Assembly (NCBI GenBank): GCA_014706295.1
Contig: JACSVZ010000014.1
Coordinates: 72,196,186 to 72,260,185 of the forward strand
DNA length: 64,000 nucleotides
Source: Lycocorax pyrrhopterus obiensis
Taxonomy: Eukaryota > Chordata > Aves > Passeriformes > Paradisaeidae
Reading direction: 5' to 3'
Both the position numbers and the translations under genes were made by a program. Shown in pieces: positions 61,318 through 64,000 of the stretch. The first letter of the stretch is position 1. Every line of letters starts with the position of its first letter. The notes beneath the pieces are model-generated. The model was given only the letters and a program-made list of their open reading frames with translations, ran no database searches and had not been told where the DNA came from.

Positions 61318-62324
61318 CAGTCTGCAAGGGTGCACACAACAACAGGACGGCATCCAGGGGCACCTGGACATCCCCAGGAGTGACCCATGGGGATCTCATG
61401 AGGGTTAACCAGGCCAGGGGCTGGTGCTACCCCTGGGTCAGGGCAGCCCTGGGCTGGATCCAGGCTGGGGATGGGCAGATGGAGCAGCCCTGGGAGAAGC
61501 CCTGGGGGTGCTGTGGGGGACAGCTGGGACCCCAAACCCCCTGTGCTGGAACCCTGAACCCCCTGTGCTGGGAACCCAAACCCCCTGTGCTGGGACCCCA
61601 AACCCCTGTGCTGGGACCCCGAACCCCCTGGGCTGGGACCCCAAAACCCCCTGTGCTGTGCTGGAGCCCAAACCCCCCTGTGCTGGGCTGGGACCCCAAA
61701 CCCCCCCTGTGCTGGTCTGGGACCCCAAACCCCCCCTGTGCTGGGCTGGGCCCCAGCGTGGGCAGCAGGGCAGGGGGGATTCTGCCCCTCTGCCCCCTCA
61801 GCTGAGACCCCACCTGCAGAGCTGCCCCAGCCCTGTCCCAGCACAGGGAGGGCCTGGAGCTGCTGGAGCCAGGCCAGGGGAGGCACCAGGATGGTCAGAG
61901 GGATGGAGCAGCTCTGCTGGGAGGAAAGGCTGGGAGAGCTGGGGTTGTTCAGCCTGGAGAGGAGAAGCTCTGGGGTGACCTCACTGTGGCCCTGCAGGGC
62001 CTGAAGGAGCTGCAGGAAACATGGAGAGAGACAATTGCCAAGGGCTGGAGGGCCAGGACACAGGGAATGGCTTCCCACTGCCAGAGGGCAGGGATGGATG
62101 GGATATTGGGAAGGAATTGTTCCCTGGGAGGGTGGGCAGGCCCTGGCACAGGGTGCCCAGAGCAGCTGCGGCTGCCCCTGGATCCCTGGCAGTGTCCAAG
62201 GCCAGGCTGGACATTGGGGCTTGGAGCAGCCTGGGACAGGGGAAGGTGTCCCTGCCATGGCAGGGGTGGCACTGGATGGGCTTTAAGGGCCCTTCCAGCC
62301 CGAACCATTCTGTAATTCTGTGAT
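61318..62324 (+). mobile_element. CR1 LINE 3' kilobase, young subfamily, with an internal minisatellite
   Basis: The left part (61350-61520) follows the CR1 ORF2 3' region in order: a GGCATCCAGGGGCACCTGGA word, CCCATGGGGATCTCATGAGG, CCCCTGGGTCAGGGCAGCCC and CCCTGGGGGTGCTGTGGG. Between 61524 and 61745 the expected sequence is replaced by tandem units. From about 61830 the element resumes with GATGGTCAGAGGGATGGAGC, GGGTTGTTCAGCCTGGAGAG and the same 3' region as the 52-kb copy, ending in ATTCTGTA and ATTCTGTG (62307-62322). A 313-codon minus-strand frame covers much of it, but it is antisense to the element, GC-driven and repetitive. I do not regard it as a gene. Confidence 0.9.
61524..61745 (+). 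repeat. Nine-unit minisatellite inside CR1, 22 bases growing to 27-29
   Basis: Units follow CTGGGACCCCAAACCCCCTGTG. The first five are 21-22 bases (61524-61632). The last four carry an extra CTGTG, CTGGG or CTGGT pentamer and up to two extra Cs, giving 27-29 bases. Variants are scattered (GAACCC, CTGGAGCCC). The array is C-rich on the plus strand and G-rich on the minus strand. Confidence 0.95.
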
Positions 62325-64000
62325 ATTGAAGTTAAAGATTGCACTTTATAAACTGAGCTCCAACACAGCCCAGTGGCATTGGACTGACTCATTTATCCCT
62401 GTCTTGACCAGAAAAGCAGATTCCAGCATCTTTCAGCTTTCATCTACATCTCAGTGCTGACGCCCCAAACTCTTGCCTCCCCCCAGCAGTAACCCCTGGC
62501 AGGGGTAACTGTATGGCACAGCAGTAACCCCTTCTCGCAGGCACCTCGAGATGGTGCTAAGTGATTAGTTACTGGCTTTGTAGCACAAATGACAGCAATA
62601 ATACACAAATAATCTGTTAAATACAAAAGTACTGATCAATTAAATATTAAATAATCCTCTCATATAATAAACTACTAAAATATTCTGATATTATCTGTTG
62701 TTCAGTTTGGATATCTTAAGGAAATATGAAAAGAGGTCAGAGATTCAAGAGTGACTTTTTAAGGGATGTTGAAAAATATTCCTATTAAAGGATGCAAAGC
62801 ACAATTGTGACACCTCCCAGGATATCAGCACTTGAGGAGGATGTTACCCTAAAACAACACAGCTGCTAGGTTCTCCTTACATTTCTCTACCTCCAAATAT
62901 GTAAAAAGGGCTCCAAAGATTTACTGTAAAGCCAAAAATTACGGGAGCAGAAAGGAACCTCTGCCATCCACGTTTCATTTATCCCCTGTCCATAGCCCTT
63001 ATAATAATTATGAATGGTAATGACATACGAGAGAGCATCTGTGACAGCCTTGCATATTTAAGGACCTTGCTACACAAAGGATACCCTCCTGTGCTGCAGT
63101 GGTGCTGTAAATCTCCTTTTGGGGGAGTATTTCACTATAGTTTACAATAACAGTGTCAAAATTTGGCAGATCATTGGGAAGTTCTTTAAGAAAGAGTCCA
63201 CCCGTCTTCTGAAGCTAAAAAATGTTTGGCATGAGAGATCCAGTTCTCATGTGGTACTCAGTAAAGTAATAAGATTTTGTAATGTATGAGGAGGAACGGT
63301 TTTCAAGGAAATACAGATACTAAGGGGAAAAAATTAATTATTAAAAATATATCTTGCATTTAACAGAACATCTATTTACACTTATATATTTTTGTTAGTT
63401 ACATTTATAAATTCTACCATTTGTTATATACATTTTCAGTGATAGGAACATTAGGTATAAACATAACAATTCAGAAACTATTTTCATTTCGCATCCACTA
63501 TTAACAGCTCATGATTTCTTCACTGCTTACGCAATTTCAAGGTAATCTAATGAGCACAGATTTTTTTTCTCAGAAATGGAAGAAAAGAGTGAATTGGACT
63601 GTGTTCAACAGCTAATTAAAAACAGTATTTTTATAATTGTAAGAGGCAAAATCCCCAAAATGGACTCAAGAAAAAAATATATGTCTTGGCACAACTAAGA
63701 TTTGTCTCTCCTAAGCCACAGACCCTTTGTCACACAAAAAATACAGAGTTCTTCCAGTAATTCCGTAAGAAACAGAGGTCAAGGCACTTTTGACCACTTA
63801 GCCACAAGCTGCTCTCCCTTTCCTCAGTGGCACATCTTCATTACAGCACTTTTACACTCAGAATTCTCAGTTTCAGGAGGTTCTGAGTCCAGAAAAACAA
63901 GTCACCTGCCCAGCTGGAAGGACACCTCATGCCTGCAAGAAGATTTATGCCTGTCCTCCCTTATCTGTACAGCTGAGAAAAAGCACAGCACAGAGTGCAG
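62325..64000. other. AT-rich non-coding stretch, nothing recognised
   Basis: Unique DNA to the end of the window. There are no repeat arrays, transposon ends or open frames of note. Confidence 0.55.

Noticed and set aside
61317..62258. 313-codon minus-strand open frame, the longest in the window
   Set aside because: It is antisense to a CR1 element, crosses a minisatellite whose units repeat in the translation, and owes its openness to GC-rich composition.
1..64000. Bacterial or phage features, CRISPR arrays, tRNA, rRNA and known microRNA genes
   Set aside because: Looked for and not seen. The window is typical bird nuclear DNA, and no regularly spaced direct repeats or cloverleaf-like genes were recognised.
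1..64000. Interstitial telomeric TTAGGG arrays
   Set aside because: Only isolated single matches were noticed, with no tandem array.

Overview
This window looks like avian nuclear DNA, most likely from a passerine. I see no protein-coding gene, rRNA, tRNA, CRISPR array or bacterial operon. The case for a bird rests on many fragments of the CR1 non-LTR retrotransposon. Most of them end in CR1's octamer tail (ATTCTRTG-like units at the 3' end). A 3' LTR end of the avian endogenous-retrovirus ERVL-like type at about 40.4-41.0 kb adds to it. The passerine attribution is an inference from the form of that LTR and the style of the young CR1 copies. The rest is AT-rich sequence full of stops in all frames, as expected of an intron or intergenic desert. 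The long open frames fall mostly inside GC-rich CR1 copies or in low-complexity tracts that happen to lack stops.

Layout. 1-7.5 kb: unique AT-rich DNA with one conserved-looking block (2.28-2.64 kb). 7.5-10.3 kb: an internal CR1 scrap, an A/C-rich tract, a very AT-rich island, a possible 60-bp exon, and a CR1 copy bracketed by two homopurine tracts. 13.4-13.95 kb: two CR1 pieces in opposite orientation that share a 45-bp inverted repeat. 15.5 kb: a composite pentanucleotide array. 16-34.7 kb: mostly unique DNA with several regulatory-looking blocks and a 22-bp perfect palindrome. 34.7-37.6 kb: three CR1 fragments, a TA repeat and an A/C tract. 40.4-41.0 kb: ERVL-type LTR. 45.0 kb: small CpG cluster. 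45.6-46.0 kb: older CR1. 48.3-48.8 kb: a homeodomain-motif-rich block. 50.5 kb: tiny LTR-end scrap. 52.1-53.0 kb: young CR1 followed by a long polypyrimidine tract. 58.5-59.6 kb: a 1-kb CR1 copy with decayed reverse-transcriptase remains. 61.3-62.3 kb: a second 1-kb CR1 copy with a 9-unit minisatellite inside it. The last 1.7 kb is unique.

No genes act together here. The structure of the window comes from retrotransposon insertion, microsatellite growth and, probably, some conserved regulatory DNA. Retrotransposons were identified by recognising family sequence and by comparing copies within the window. Conserved-element calls are impressions from motif content and need alignment. I did not find a convincing new biological system. 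The most unusual structures are the TTTTA/TTTCA-type pentanucleotide array and the minisatellite grown inside a CR1.
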